Below, one piece after another: positions 1 to 14,867 of a stretch of 64,000 nucleotides of DNA. Below the pieces are notes generated by a model, which ran no database searches, was not told the DNA's origin, and worked only from the letters and a program-made list of their open reading frames with translations. How positions within the stretch are numbered: the stretch's first letter is position 1; each line of letters begins with the position of its first letter. The position numbers and the translations under genes were made by a program. The DNA lies in NCBI GenBank assembly GCA_002104895.1, contig MCFG01000107.1:1-64000 (forward strand), in the 5' to 3' direction. This DNA comes from Anaeromyces robustus (taxonomy: Eukaryota; Neocallimastigomycota; Neocallimastigomycetes; Neocallimastigales; Neocallimastigaceae).

Positions 1-393
1 TTGGTAGCGAAAGGGTTTACCCAAATCTATGGTCAGGACTTCAATGACACATTTGCTCCCACACTGAAACAAGACTCTTTAAGGATATTTATCGCCATCT
101 CTGTTGAATATGAATTTGAAATACATCAACTAGATATAAAAGCTGCATATCTATATGCCGACTTAAAAGAAGAGATATACATGAAAGCACCAGAAGGTGA
201 TAAGTATTACAAGAAAGGCTTCTGGAAGTTAAACAAAGCACTTTATGGACTCAAACAAAGTGCTAGAGAATGGAATGAAACGGTAAGTAAGACTTTAATA
301 GAATTCGGCTTTAAACAATTAGTTAGTGAGCCATGCATTTTTATAAAAAAGGAAAATAATGTAATCAAGTGTATGGTAGGAATATATGTCGAT
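1..393 (+). pseudogene. Ty1/copia reverse transcriptase, 5' fragment (window edge to insertion)
   Basis: This is the fingers/palm part of a copia-family reverse transcriptase (RVT_2), open from the window edge. Family motifs are visible in order: LVAKGFTQ, TFAPT, QLDIKAAYLYADL, EEIYMKAPEG and LYGLKQSAREW. The reading ends inside the catalytic YVDD box: IYVD is encoded up to base 393 and the second Asp follows only at 1442, after a foreign insertion. Integrase, protease and gag would lie to the left, outside the window. The coding frame is otherwise undamaged, so the element was probably intact when it was hit. It is listed as broken because translation now runs into the inserted LTR and stops at 412-414. 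Confidence 0.96.
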
Positions 394-1436
394 TGTAACG
401 AATCTCACAATTAATAAAATAGTAACCATGGTCTAGTGGTTAGTCACTATGACCATCTGGGCGAACACTCTGGGTTCGACTCACACTTGTTACAAACTTT
501 ATAAAAATTTTATTTTTTAAATTTTTATTATGAATTTCTGTATTTTATTTCTGTATTTTTATTTCTGTATTTTACGTAGAAATTAATAGAATACAATCAA
601 AAATTTTAAGACAACTTTTATATTAAATTTTTCTAAATTTTTCCATAAGATTTTAATCAAAAGTTTCTAGAAATTTTAAACAACTTTTTACGAAGAAAAC
701 TATTTTTCCGTAAAAAGTATAAATAGGTGTAAAATTTTTAAATGATTAATTCTTCGCGATTTTATTAATTAATTATAAGTAATTAAGAATATTACAAAAT
801 TAATTAATAAATAAATAAATTTTTACTTTTAATAAATCTAATAAAACAAGTTCTTATAAAACCAATTTTCTTTTCTGATTTACTTTCTGTGTAGACCTGT
901 TGGGTCAATCAAAATAATTGTGTAAAATAATTTACTTATTTTTTTGTAAAGTTTTAGTTTGGTTTAAAGTTTAACTTGGTCGAAATGCTCAATAATCTAA
1001 TACGTAGGGTGTTCACTAATATTAATTTTATTATAAGTTTTATTATAAATATAGTTTCTTTATTTAAATTTGTTTAATTATTTTATAATTATATTTTATT
1101 AGATTATTATTAGGTTAATAATCTTACAAAGAATGTAAGAATACATATTTCATCAATCTTTTATACATTTCATTGAACAATACAATAATATAAGTAAATT
1201 AATATTTATATTAATTATAGTAATATATATTAAAATAATATAAGATAAGAATATAATTTGTTAATAAAATAAAAGTATGATTTATATTCAACTGTATTAT
1301 TAATAAAATTAATAATAATTAAATTGTATAAGGATTTGGGGCGCATAAACATGCTGAATAATAAATATTTAATAGATATAATGTGGCTTATATCTATAAT
1401 CCATTCAAATCCTTAACATTTTTACAATTTATTACA
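394..1436. mobile_element. Solo-LTR-like insertion 1 (TG..CA ends, 5-bp TSD) with tRNA-like 5' segment
   Basis: The insertion starts TGTAACG at 394 and ends TTTATTACA at 1436, giving short inverted ends TGTAA/TTACA. It is flanked by the perfect 5-bp direct repeat TCGAT (389-393 and 1437-1441). TG..CA ends and a 5-bp duplication are the signature of an LTR integrated by a retroviral-type integrase. A TATA box (TATAAATAGG, 718-727) lies within the sequence, as expected for the pol II promoter of an LTR. It resembles insertion 2 over roughly the first 500 bases: tRNA-like segment, repeated TTTCTGTATTT motifs and the TATA region. It is about twice as long, having a 3' half that insertion 2 lacks. 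That half has an imperfect fold-back (AAGGATTTG near 1330 against CAAATCCTT near 1406). No coding capacity is seen. Confidence 0.82.
422..494 (+). promoter_or_regulatory. tRNA-like (tRNA-Glu-like) segment with pol III A and B boxes inside insertion 1
   Basis: The 73-nt segment has tRNA geometry. GTAACCA (acceptor 5' strand) is followed at tRNA position 8 by an A-box match, TGGTCTAGTGG. A B-box match, GGTTCGACTC, sits at the expected T-arm position. The 3' strand TTGTTAC pairs with the acceptor at 6 of 7 positions and is followed by a discriminator A. The A-box region is strikingly close to the TGGTCTAGTGGTTAG of eukaryotic tRNA-Glu (from memory of the family). The D, anticodon and T stems pair poorly, so it is unlikely to be a functional tRNA. 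A pol III promoter or a fossil tRNA captured by the LTR is the inference. Confidence 0.7.
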
Positions 1437-1441
1437 TCGAT

Positions 1442-1458
1442 GACATATTAATTGCTGG
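1442..1458 (+). pseudogene. 17-bp remnant of copia RT between the two insertions
   Basis: These bases encode DILIAG, the continuation of the catalytic YVDD box. They include the left copy of the second target duplication (GCTGG, 1454-1458). Between the two duplications only 12 bp of original sequence (1442-1453) separate the insertion points. The frame continues that of bases 1-393 once insertion 1 and one TCGAT copy are discounted. Confidence 0.9.
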
Positions 1459-1986
1459 TGTAACGAAACTCATAATCAGTAAATTAGTAACCATGGTTTA
1501 GTGGTTAAATACTATGACCATCGAGCTGAACTCCTTGGGTTCGACTCACACTCATTCTCAATTTATAAAAAATTTTTTATTTTAAGAAAAATTTATTATT
1601 AATTTCTGTATTTTATTTCTGTATTTTATTTCTGTATTTTATCATAGAAATTAATAGAATAAAATCAGAAATTTTCGGATAAAAATTTTTTATAATTTAT
1701 CCTTTTTCCATAAGATTCTTTTTTATCAAAAAAATTTAAGTTTCGAGAACTTTTTAGAAATTTTTATTATTTTCAAAAAAATATAAATAGGTGTAAAATT
1801 CATTAATAAAATATTTTTAAATTCGTGCTTTTATTAATTAGTTTATAAGTAATTTGAAATATTATAATAACTAATTAATAATTAATATTTATACTTTAAA
1901 ATTAATAAAACTTATTTCTAACAAAACATATTTATTTTAAATTACTTTATTGTTTATAAACCTATTGTGTAAAAGCAAACGTTACA
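1459..1986. mobile_element. Solo-LTR-like insertion 2 (528 bp, TG..CA ends, 5-bp TSD) with tRNA-like 5' segment
   Basis: The element has inverted ends TGTAACG (1459-1465) and CGTTACA (1980-1986), flanked by the perfect direct repeat GCTGG (1454-1458 and 1987-1991). It contains a TATA box (TATAAATAGG, 1782-1791) followed by GTGTAAAATT as in insertion 1. The tRNA-like segment lies at the same distance from the left end. There is no ORF, primer-binding site or second LTR, so this is best read as a solo LTR left by recombination. It could instead be a very small non-autonomous LTR-type element. It belongs to the same family as insertion 1 but is clearly diverged, so the two are separate integration events. 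Confidence 0.86.
1487..1559 (+). promoter_or_regulatory. tRNA-like segment with A and B boxes inside insertion 2
   Basis: It is homologous to the segment at 422-494, with identical spacing from first base to B box. It begins GTAACCA, followed by the A box TGGTTTAGTGG and the B box GGTTCGACTC. The 3' acceptor strand has decayed (about 3 of 7 pairs), whereas the two promoter boxes are kept. Retention of the boxes rather than the fold suggests that the internal pol III promoter is the selected part. Confidence 0.65.
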
Positions 1987-1991
1987 GCTGG

Positions 1992-2892
1992 TAAAATTAA
2001 GACTAATAATAAAATAAAAGAATTAATAAAAGGAAAGTATAGTGTCACCGATACAGGTAAAGCAAATTTCATTATAGGTATTAAGATTGAAAAATTAAAC
2101 AATGGATATTTAATTCATCAAGAAAGGTACGTAAATGATATACTAAATAAATTTGGTTTAGAAAATTGCAGAATAGTAAAAACTCCACAACCTACTAACA
2201 AAGAAGACAATAAAAATAAAAAATTTGATCCAACCACTTATAGAGCAGCAGTTGGAAGTTTACTTTATTTAGCCATATGCACAAGACCAGACTTATTATT
2301 TGCTGTGGTACGCGCCTCCAGAAGATCTCAAAATCCGACCTTAAATGATTGGGAGAACATTGTACAAATTTTTAAATACTTAAAAGGAACCAAGCATTAT
2401 GGAATATTATTCACCAAAAATAACAACATAAGAACATACGTAGATGCAGACTATGGAAGCGACCAAGAGACTCGAAGATCAACCACCGGATATGTATACT
2501 TTCTAGGTTCAGCACCAACAAGTTGGTACTCCAAGTTACAACATTGTGTGGCTACCTCAACTGCAGAATCCGAATATTATGCTTTATGTGAATGCGCTAA
2601 ACATTCACTCTGGTACCAAAATATCTTAAAAGAACTCGGAATAAACCACAGATGTACAAAAATTTTTGTAGATAATCAAGCCGCTATACATAATGCAAAG
2701 AACAAAACAATAAATATAAAATCAAAACACATAGACATAAAATATCACAAGATAAGAGAATTAATTAATGAAGAAAGAATTAAATTAGAATATATAAAAT
2801 CAAAGGATAATATTGCAGATGGTTTTACTAAATATTTAAATAGTAACAAAATGACTGAGTTTAGAAATAGATTATTATACAAATATAAATGA
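1992..2892 (+). pseudogene. Ty1/copia RT C-terminus and RNase H, 3' fragment
   Basis: The frame beginning at 1987 (GCT GGT AAA) continues the RT across the duplicated target and stays open to TGA at 2890-2892. RT thumb/connection motifs are visible (YSVTDTGKANFIIG, YVNDILNKFG, YRAAVGSLLYLAICTRPDL). The copia RNase H domain follows, with its acidic residues in YVDADYGSD, TAESEYYAL and FVDNQAA, and the closing SKHIDIKYHKIRE and DNIADGFTK motifs. No frameshift or internal stop is seen, so the host copia copy is young apart from the two insertions. The ATG-like start at 2305 given by simple ORF calling has no meaning here. Confidence 0.96.
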
Positions 2893-2910
2893 ATAAAAGA
2901 TTTTAAAAAT

Positions 2911-2920
2911 TTTGGGAGAA
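2911..2920 (+). other. Polypurine tract of the copia element
   Basis: TTTGGGAGAA lies directly before the TG of the 3' LTR, the position and composition expected of the plus-strand primer site of copia elements. Confidence 0.75.
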
Positions 2921-3226
2921 TGTGAAAAATAAATATTAATTTAATGTTTATATTTTTATGTTCTTTAAAATAAATTAGTCACATGATATACATAAATTAA
3001 TTATTAAAATACATTTATTTTTCTATAAAATAAAATTGTTTAATATCTTTATTAAACTCTCTCTTTAATTAATAGTTCAATTTTAGAGATATTATTTCAA
3101 TAGTTAGTTGTAACTAAATATAAACGGGTAGTTAATTTATTTTATTTTAATAATAAACATATTATTAAAACCAATTTATAATTTGTGTTGACAAATTTAG
3201 TGTTGTAAATTGTATAGAAATTCACA
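2921..3226 (+). repeat. 3' LTR of the copia element
   Basis: The LTR begins TGTGAA immediately after the polypurine tract and ends TTCACA at 3226, a perfect 6-bp inverted end pair with TG..CA. A TATA box (TATAAACGGG, 3119-3128) lies inside. GAATA at 3227-3231 is the probable right copy of the target duplication; the left copy is outside the window. The 306-bp length is normal for a copia LTR. It shares no evident similarity with the two solo LTRs upstream, so those belong to a different family. Confidence 0.85.
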
Positions 3227-4150
3227 GAATACACTTTTTTTTTAATATAATACAAAATTTATATAACAATTATAATAATAATAATAATAATATATTTAAA
3301 AAAAAAAAAAAAAAAGAAATACGGTAAAATAAAAAATAAAATGTTTGGTATATACATAAGAACAAATTCTAATCATTAATTATCTTTTTATCAATCCTTT
3401 CCATATATCTGTATTAAACAAATGTCTTTTTATTTTAAATTGAATTAAAATATATAATACATTTTTGTTCAAAAATTAAGAAAAAAAAATTGGTACAAAA
3501 ATATAATATATAATATAAAAATACAAAAAAAAAAAAAAAATAGTTATTAATATTAACAATTTTTTCATTTTTATGGATATATATAAATTAATTCTTATTA
3601 TAAGAATAAAAAAAAAGAAAGTAAGAAAAATAAGATGATTAAATAATTATATAATATAAAATAAAAAAAAAATTATTTAATATTAATAATACATAAAAAC
3701 AAAAACAAAAACAAAACAAAAACAAAAACAAAAACAAAAAAAAAAAACAAAAACAAAAAAAAAAAAAAAAAAAAAAAAAAACATAAATAATAATTTTCTT
3801 TTTTTCTTTAATTCTCTCTTAATTACTCTTAATTAGTTAAATTAAAAGTTACACAAAAAAAATTTTTTTTCTCTTTTTTTACTTTGTTAATAAAACTTTG
3901 GTTAAAAAAAAAAAGAGTATTAAATCCATTATATATAAAATTAACAAATATTTTAGTTTCTTTTTCTTTTCTTTTTTTATTTGTTTATTTGTAATTATTA
4001 TTATCATTATAGTTTTTTTTTTTGTTTGTTTGTTTAGTTTATTTGTAATTACTTTTATTATTATTATAGTTTATATATATATATATTTTGATAATTTGAC
4101 ATAATAGATTAAAGTAATATATATAAAAAAAAATTAATGATTAATCAAAA
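3227..4150. other. Intergenic, no gene seen
   Basis: AT-rich spacer between the copia LTR and the 3' end of the calpain-like gene. It holds several poly-A tracts and a (CAAAAA)n run at about 3692-3760. The short open frame at 3898-4104 is low-complexity Phe/Ile/Lys and is not supported as a gene. Confidence 0.7.
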
Positions 4151-8236
<4,086 letters not shown>

Positions 8237-9321
8237 TTTTTACTATATTCTGTTTTATTATTTTATTTTTATTTCTGTTTTATTTTATTTTATTTTATTT
8301 TTTATTTTTTTTTTTAATAATTTACCATTACGTATTTTACTCTTATACTGCATTTTTATATTTAATCATTTTGTTTATTAATATTATATTTATACATTAT
8401 TATGAACATATCAAGATATAATAAAAAATAAAAAGGAAGAAACATTAGTTTTATATTACTTAAAGATAATTTAAGAAAAAAAAAAAAAGGAGATTTTGAA
8501 ATTAAAATTGAAATTGAAATTGAAATTGAAATTGAAATTGAAATTTATATAAAGAATGGTACTTTGATAAATTTTATAAATAATTTAAACTATTTCTTTT
8601 ATTCTTATTTGTATTTTTGTTTATTAATCTTTTATTTTTTAAACTATATAATTAATAAAAGAGAAAAAAAATAATTAATACAATACATTATATATTATAT
8701 TTTTTTTTAAAAAAAAAATATTTTTATTAATAAAAATTAGTTTTTTTATGTTTTTTCCTTTTATATTTTAAATAACTTATTCTATTTTTCTTTTTTTCTT
8801 TTTTTCTTTTTTTTTTTTTTTTTTTACTTATTTCTTCAGTTTTATATTAATTATTTTTTTTTTAGTTTTTATTTTTTAAATAATAAAAAGATTATTATAT
8901 AATTCAAATACCAAACTTAAAATTATATTGTAATATATTTAATTATATTATAATTTTAGTATATTATATTGAAAAACAGTAAATTATAATTTAATAGAAA
9001 ATTGATAATAATAATAATTAATAGTAATAATAATAATAATTTTTTTATTTTTAATTAATTGTGTTGTGTTACTTTTTAAATTTTCTTTTATACTTTATTT
9101 TAAAAAAAATTTTTTTTATTAAAATAGAAACAATTAATAGAAATTAACATTTTTAAAAATTACTTCTTATAAAATTTATTTAATTATTGAATTATAATTT
9201 TTTTCTTTTGTTCATATAGAATAAAAAATAAAAAAATAATTATATTTAATTTCTTTTATTTAACAAAAAATTAATATTAATAAATATTCAATTATCGGTA
9301 TTAAATATTAAAAATGAAAAA
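8237..9321. promoter_or_regulatory. Divergent intergenic region between the calpain-like and Ase1 genes
   Basis: The two genes start back to back, so both promoters lie here. I see a (GAAATT)n hexamer run at about 8498-8545, several poly-T tracts and (ATA)n around 9006-9040. No TATA box or factor site can be called with confidence in such AT-rich sequence. The open frame at 8140-8421 is low-complexity and overlaps exon 1 of the calpain-like gene on the other strand. Confidence 0.5.
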
Positions 9322-10201
9322 ATGAATAAAATATATCAAAAACTAGATGAAATAAAATTATTATGGAAACAATTGAAACACTATGATACGAAAAAAAATA
9401 CTTTATCAACGTTAGAAAATAATGAAATTCAAGAAACTGAAGAAGAAATTTTATCAGGACCAGATGCTATTAATAAATTAAAAGTAAATTTAAATATAAA
9501 GATATATGAGAAATTGATTAATTAAAAATTTTTATCATAAATTATCTTTTATATATATATATATATATAAGGCAATTATGTTAATTATTATTTTATAATA
9601 TAATAATTGTTAATATTAAAGAATATTACCCAACAACTTGATGAAATTATTGAAAATGAAAATAAATTTAAGGAAAAATTAATGAACCAAATTAAAGGAA
9701 TTGTCGTAAAGTATCATACATTTTTCTTAATTATTTTAAAAATCTTTTTATTTTTATTATCAAAATAATTAAAAACAAAATATAAATTAATTATTATCTT
9801 CTTTTTTATATCATTAATGCAAAAAAATATATATATAATTAGTCTTCAATAAATTATTTTTGTGATATATTATCCTTAGATGATGCAAATTATAAAGACA
9901 TAGATAATATAGATAAATTTGAATCACTTATAGAGAAGAAAAAACGATTACAAAATTTGGAATTAGAATTAAATCATGTAAGAAATTATTATAAAAAATG
10001 ATGATTTAATACAACCTTTAAATCTATTCAATACTAGACATTATAAATATTTAAATATTTATTTTTTTATATAATTATTAAAAAAAAATAGATGGTTTCT
10101 GAAAGAAAATCATTAATTAAAAAATTGAAAAAAGAATTAAATGGCATTTATGTAGAATTGGGTGAATTATCTAAAGTAGATGAAAATGTAATTTTATTTT
10201 C

Positions 10202-10246
<45 letters not shown>

Positions 10247-10290
10247 TTTAATAAATTAGATATTGTAAAAATTCGATAATTAATAAAACT

Positions 10291-10328
<38 letters not shown>

Positions 10329-11484
10329 TTTCTTTTAGCCAAAATTTAATGATTTATCCTTTGAATATATAAATAGTATTAAAAAAGAAATTAAACAAAT
10401 GAAAATTCAACAAGTAAAATTATTATATATATATATTTATTTTTTTTATAATATTTTATTAATTACCTTCTTTTTTTTATATATTACTATTTTATATATT
10501 TTAATTAATAATCTAGATGAAAAATATTAATGATTTTATATTTAAAACTGAAGAATATTACTTACTAAAAGAAAAACTAAAATATTCAACTTTTTTTCAA
10601 GAAAATATGGATTCATTAAAATATAAACATATTGATGAAGCATTAACATTGGAAGATATCCCTTTACTATTAAAAACATTTTTTAAATATATAGATGTAT
10701 TAAAACTTAAACAAAATATTACTTATGTAAATAAAATTATTGAGAATTTGGATTTAAAAGATATCATTGATAATATTATTGAATATTCTTTTAATCAAAA
10801 TAACGTTGAAAATGAAAATAATGAAATTGAAACAAAAAAAAAGGCAATAACAAATAAAGTTGACGCCAATGATAATGATGAAATAAAAGAAAATAATAAT
10901 GAAACACCTCTTATCAAAAACAATGATGATACCATTCCTATTAATATACCAAATTTTATTTTATCATCTGTCATCAATAATTTAAAGAATTTCAAAGAAA
11001 AATTACCTAAATCCATAAAATTAACTACAGAATTTATAGAATTTTTAAATGACATTATAAATTTAATGAAAGATAAACTGGAACAATATCAAAAACAAAT
11101 ATATATATTATTAAAGAATATAAGGTTATTATATGAAGATTTAAAAATTGAAAAATCAAAACAATTAAAATTAGAAATTGATAAATTAGAGTATTTACCT
11201 ATTGTAAGTATTTTATATAACAATTATAATAATACAATTAAAAATTATATATAATTTTTAATTGTATTATTATAATTATTGATATGTAAAAACCAAATAA
11301 TTAATCATTATAATTATTATTTTATATAAAATAAATAATATTTAAAAGTATGAAGAAGAATTGAAGAATTTATCTCAAATGTGGCAAGATACTCAAAAAG
11401 AAAGAGTAGACAATGTAAATACATATTATATAAAAAATTAAAATTTCAAATTATAATTATTTAATATATTTTCAATAACATATC

Positions 11485-11515
<31 letters not shown>

Positions 11516-12966
11516 TTTTTGAATCTTTAATAATATATTATAATCATAAGGCTTATAAACATTTAAAACAGTTGATGAGTAAATGCTGTCAAAGTCAAGA
11601 AGAAATTGATGAAATAAATAGTAATCTTACAAGTAAATAATCTACATATTTATAGGAAAAAAAAAATTTTTTTTTTTTACTTTTTTATTTTCTGTGTTAT
11701 TTAATTATAAAATAAAAATTATTTTAAACTAATTTTTTTTTCTTTTGAAAAAATCTTTAATATATAATATTTATAAATAAAAAGATTTATATTTACCAAG
11801 TTCATTGGAATTTATTAATAATGAAATTGAACGGTTAAAGCTACATTATGAAAAATATAAAGTAATTTATGAACTTATTGATGAACGTTATATTTTGATA
11901 GATGTAAGTATTATCAAATATACATACATATATATATATTACAACTTTTAAACTTATATATATATATTTTTTTTCTATCGTCTTTTTATATAAATTTCTC
12001 TAATTAATATTTATATAATTATTTTTTTCTCAATAATTTATGTATAAATAATCATTTTTTTTTTAAGAAAATGATAAAATTTGAAGAAACTGCTTCAGAT
12101 CCTATGAGATTAAAGGGAAGTTCTTTTAGGTTAATAGAAGAAGAAAAATTTAGAAAAAATTCTTTTCCAAATCTTGTTCGTTTAGAAAATAAGTTAAAAG
12201 ATTATTTAATTGATGAAGGTATATTTCATTTTATATATAATTGAAAAATAGTGGATATTATTATTATTATTATTACTATATAAATAATTTATTAACATTT
12301 AATTAATTAATAATAATGAAAATAATATAAATAACCATATTAATTAAATAGAATATAGTGATTTTTGTTATGAAGGACAACTTTATCTTGATATTTTAGA
12401 AAATGAAATTGAAAATCGAGTTTTTAATGAAGCTATGTTTCATATTAATAATCAAATTACATATAGACCTAAAAGAAGAAGTGTTCATATTGATAAAAAA
12501 AGAATAAAATTTGATAATAAAAGGTAAATTATTATAATATATATTTATAATAATCTAAATTATTTTACTATTATTTATCTTTTAAATATTTTTATTTAAT
12601 ATTTAAAAAAAAATATTAAATATATATAATATTCATTTTATTTTTTTCTCTAATTGTTTGTTTAAATTTTATTAAAAAATTAAAAAATAAAAAAAAAGTT
12701 CTAATACAGATCAAATTAATAACGATACTTCAAAGAAAACAATAAAATTTAAAGCAAATACCCTTTCACCATCTAATATACAAAATATAGATCCTTCAGT
12801 TACAATAACATCACCATCTGATAAATTGAAATCAAATAAAAATAATAAACTTAAACGAAAAATTTCATTATCTTCATCTGTAATAATGAAAAAAAGAAAA
12901 TCAACTGTTGGTTTAAAGACAAATAGAAAATCTTTACCTACTTCACTAGAAGTTATTAAAAAATAA
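9322..12966 (+). CDS. Ase1/PRC1/MAP65-family antiparallel microtubule bundler
   Basis: Twelve exons join in phase: 9322-9483, 9622-9705, 9843-9977, 10092-10187, 10339-10413, 10517-11203, 11349-11414, 11551-11632, 11785-11903, 12068-12218, 12352-12523 and 12699-12966 (2097 nt, 698 aa). The diagnostic block is in exon 10 at about residues 507-535: FEETASDPMRL, then RLIEEEKFRK, the family's FE..ASDP.R..EEK.R signature. The rest is predicted helical coiled coil, with an expanded Asn/Glu-rich insert in exon 6 and a Lys/Ser-rich basic tail after about residue 610 that is typical for microtubule contact and Cdk control. MAP65 proteins bundle antiparallel microtubules at the spindle midzone and support cytokinesis. 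The first ATG upstream (9313) hits a stop at once, so 9322 is the start. Confidence 0.87.
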
Positions 12967-13547
12967 AATGTTACTAAATCTATATATATATAAGTTTTTA
13001 AATTTAATAAATTTAACAATATTATTTTTTTTTTTTTTGTTCATACATGTTATGAATTATTTAAGTCATAATTATTAAGTTAAAAAAAAAAAAGATCAAA
13101 ACTATCATATATATATATTATATTATATTATTTTATTGTTATATATATATAAATATTTTTGTTTTTTTTAAAACAATGAAATAATAATAATAAAAATAAT
13201 AAAAAATTTTATATAAAATACAATTGTTTTATATAAAATATAATTAAATATTTAACTATTTGTAAATACATAATTATTTAATAAAAATTAATTTAATAAA
13301 AATATTTGGAAAAAATATATAATAAAAATATATTTATATATATATATATATATTTATTATTAATTTGTTATTAATTTTATATATTATATTAATTATTAAT
13401 ATATTTTTAAAAATCAATAAATCACATTTCAAAATTAAATTTCGAATTTAATTTTAATTGTTTTTTTTTTTTTCTTAATTTTAAAAAGTAAATTTTGATT
13501 AATTTATTTTATAAGTATAATTTTTATTTATTTATTTTCTTTCTTTT

Positions 13548-13631
<84 letters not shown>

Positions 13632-13667
13632 TAAAAAATTATTTTTTTTTTTTTTTAATTTTATTCT
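12967..13667. other. Intergenic with (ATTT)n array upstream of the METTL16-like gene
   Basis: No gene seen. An (ATTT)n array of about 20 units (13543-13632) ends some 35 bases before the METTL16-like start and must lie in or next to its 5' untranslated region. The open frame at 13495-13713 is this array read as LFIY repeats. Confidence 0.8.
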
Positions 13668-14867
13668 ATGCATCCACGCAATAAATATTATAATAATACA
13701 CCTGATTTTATAAAAATAGCTGCTTCTTATCCATCTTTAAAAAAATATATAAAATATAATAAATATTCAAAACAAAGTACAATTGATTTTAAAGATCCAA
13801 GAGCTTGTAGAGAATTAACTTATGCATTATTATGGTATGATTTTCAAATTCGTTTGGAAATACCACTTGATTCACTTTGTCCAGTAATACCTGGTCGTTT
13901 AGACTATATTCATTGGATAGAAGATTTAATAAATGATACATCGAAAATAAATGATAATAATAATATTCAAAATAATACATATTTTGAAAGTAATATAGGT
14001 AATATTAATAATAGCGAAAAAAAAGTTTTAAATCCTCAGTTTAAAGGTATAGATATTGGTACAGGAGCTTCTTGTATATATCCTTTATTAGCATGTAAGT
14101 TACATTCTAATTGGAAATTTGAAGCATTAGAACTTAATGAAAGAAGTTATGAATATGCAAAAGATAATGTTGAAAGGAATAAATTTGAAAATCAAATTAA
14201 GGTTAGAAAAGTAAAAAATGAAAAAGAAAACATTTTTTCATTGTTAGCCAAAAAGAAAAATTTTAATTATAATGAAGTAGAAATGTTACATAGAAAACCA
14301 AATAAAAATAATAAGAATAATAATATAAATGATATAGAAATATTGAAATTATTACTTTCCCCAGACTATACATTTTGTATGTGTAATCCACCATTTTATT
14401 CTTCTGAAAATGAAATGGAACAAAGTAAAGAATTAAAAATAGAAGAACCTCATTCAATATGTACCGGATCAAAGAATGAAATGTTAACTGAAGGTGGTGA
14501 AATTCAATTTATTTCAACTTTAATTGATGATAGTATTCAACAATATAAAAGAAAAAGGAAAGCTATAAAAAAATTATATAAATTAATTAAATATACTAAA
14601 GATTCTAATATTTTAAAAGAACAATTATTAAAAAAACAATTATTCAAAAAGGGTTTAACTATACAATGGTATACTTCATTGATTGGTAAAAAAAGTAGTG
14701 TAGAACCTTTAGTGAATTATCTAAAAACTAAAAAACAAGTTAAAACTATTAAAACTACTAATTTTAAACAAGGGAAAACTGTTAGATGGGGTATAGCTTG
14801 GACATTTAAAGATTTAAAACTTTCTTCTTTCTTAGAAAAAGAAAAAAAAAAAAAGAGAAAAAAATGA
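13668..14867 (+). CDS. METTL16-type U6/pre-mRNA N6-adenosine methyltransferase
   Basis: A single exon of 399 aa. The N-terminus matches the METTL16/RlmF family (PF05971): MHPRNKYYNNTPDF, DFKDPRACRELTYALL, and the IPGRLDYIHWIEDL block. The SAM-binding motif I is GIDIGTGASCIYP (residues 127-139), with LELN as motif II. The catalytic NPPF is at 240-243, followed by FYSS, and the closing blocks are IQWYTSLIGKK and RWGIAWTF. METTL16 methylates an adenosine in U6 snRNA within the ACAGA-box context and hairpins in some mRNAs. An Asn/Lys insert (about 195-225) lies between the SAM site and NPPF. The vertebrate C-terminal regulatory domains are absent and the protein ends in a Lys-rich tail. The start was chosen because it aligns with the conserved Met-His-x-Arg-Asn N-terminus. 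It is the only complete intronless housekeeping gene in the window. Confidence 0.92.
   Translation: MHPRNKYYNNTPDFIKIAASYPSLKKYIKYNKYSKQSTIDFKDPRACRELTYALLWYDFQIRLEIPLDSLCPVIPGRLDYIHWIEDLINDTSKINDNNNIQNNTYFESNIGNINNSEKKVLNPQFKGIDIGTGASCIYPLLACKLHSNWKFEALELNERSYEYAKDNVERNKFENQIKVRKVKNEKENIFSLLAKKKNFNYNEVEMLHRKPNKNNKNNNINDIEILKLLLSPDYTFCMCNPPFYSSENEMEQSKELKIEEPHSICTGSKNEMLTEGGEIQFISTLIDDSIQQYKRKRKAIKKLYKLIKYTKDSNILKEQLLKKQLFKKGLTIQWYTSLIGKKSSVEPLVNYLKTKKQVKTIKTTNFKQGKTVRWGIAWTFKDLKLSSFLEKEKKKKRKK

Noticed and set aside
422-494. A functional nuclear tRNA-Glu gene
   Set aside because: The acceptor stem and promoter boxes fit, but D, anticodon and T stems pair poorly and the segment lies at a fixed place inside an LTR-like element present twice.
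394-1986. Introns of the copia gene
   Set aside because: Ends are TG..CA with 5-bp target duplications, not GT..AG, and each contains a TATA box.
3898-4104. Plus-strand ORF of 68 codons
   Set aside because: Almost only Phe, Ile, Lys and Val from AT-rich sequence; no coding character.
13495-13713. Plus-strand ORF with LFIY repeats
   Set aside because: It is the (ATTT)n array translated, and it overlaps the METTL16-like start in another frame.
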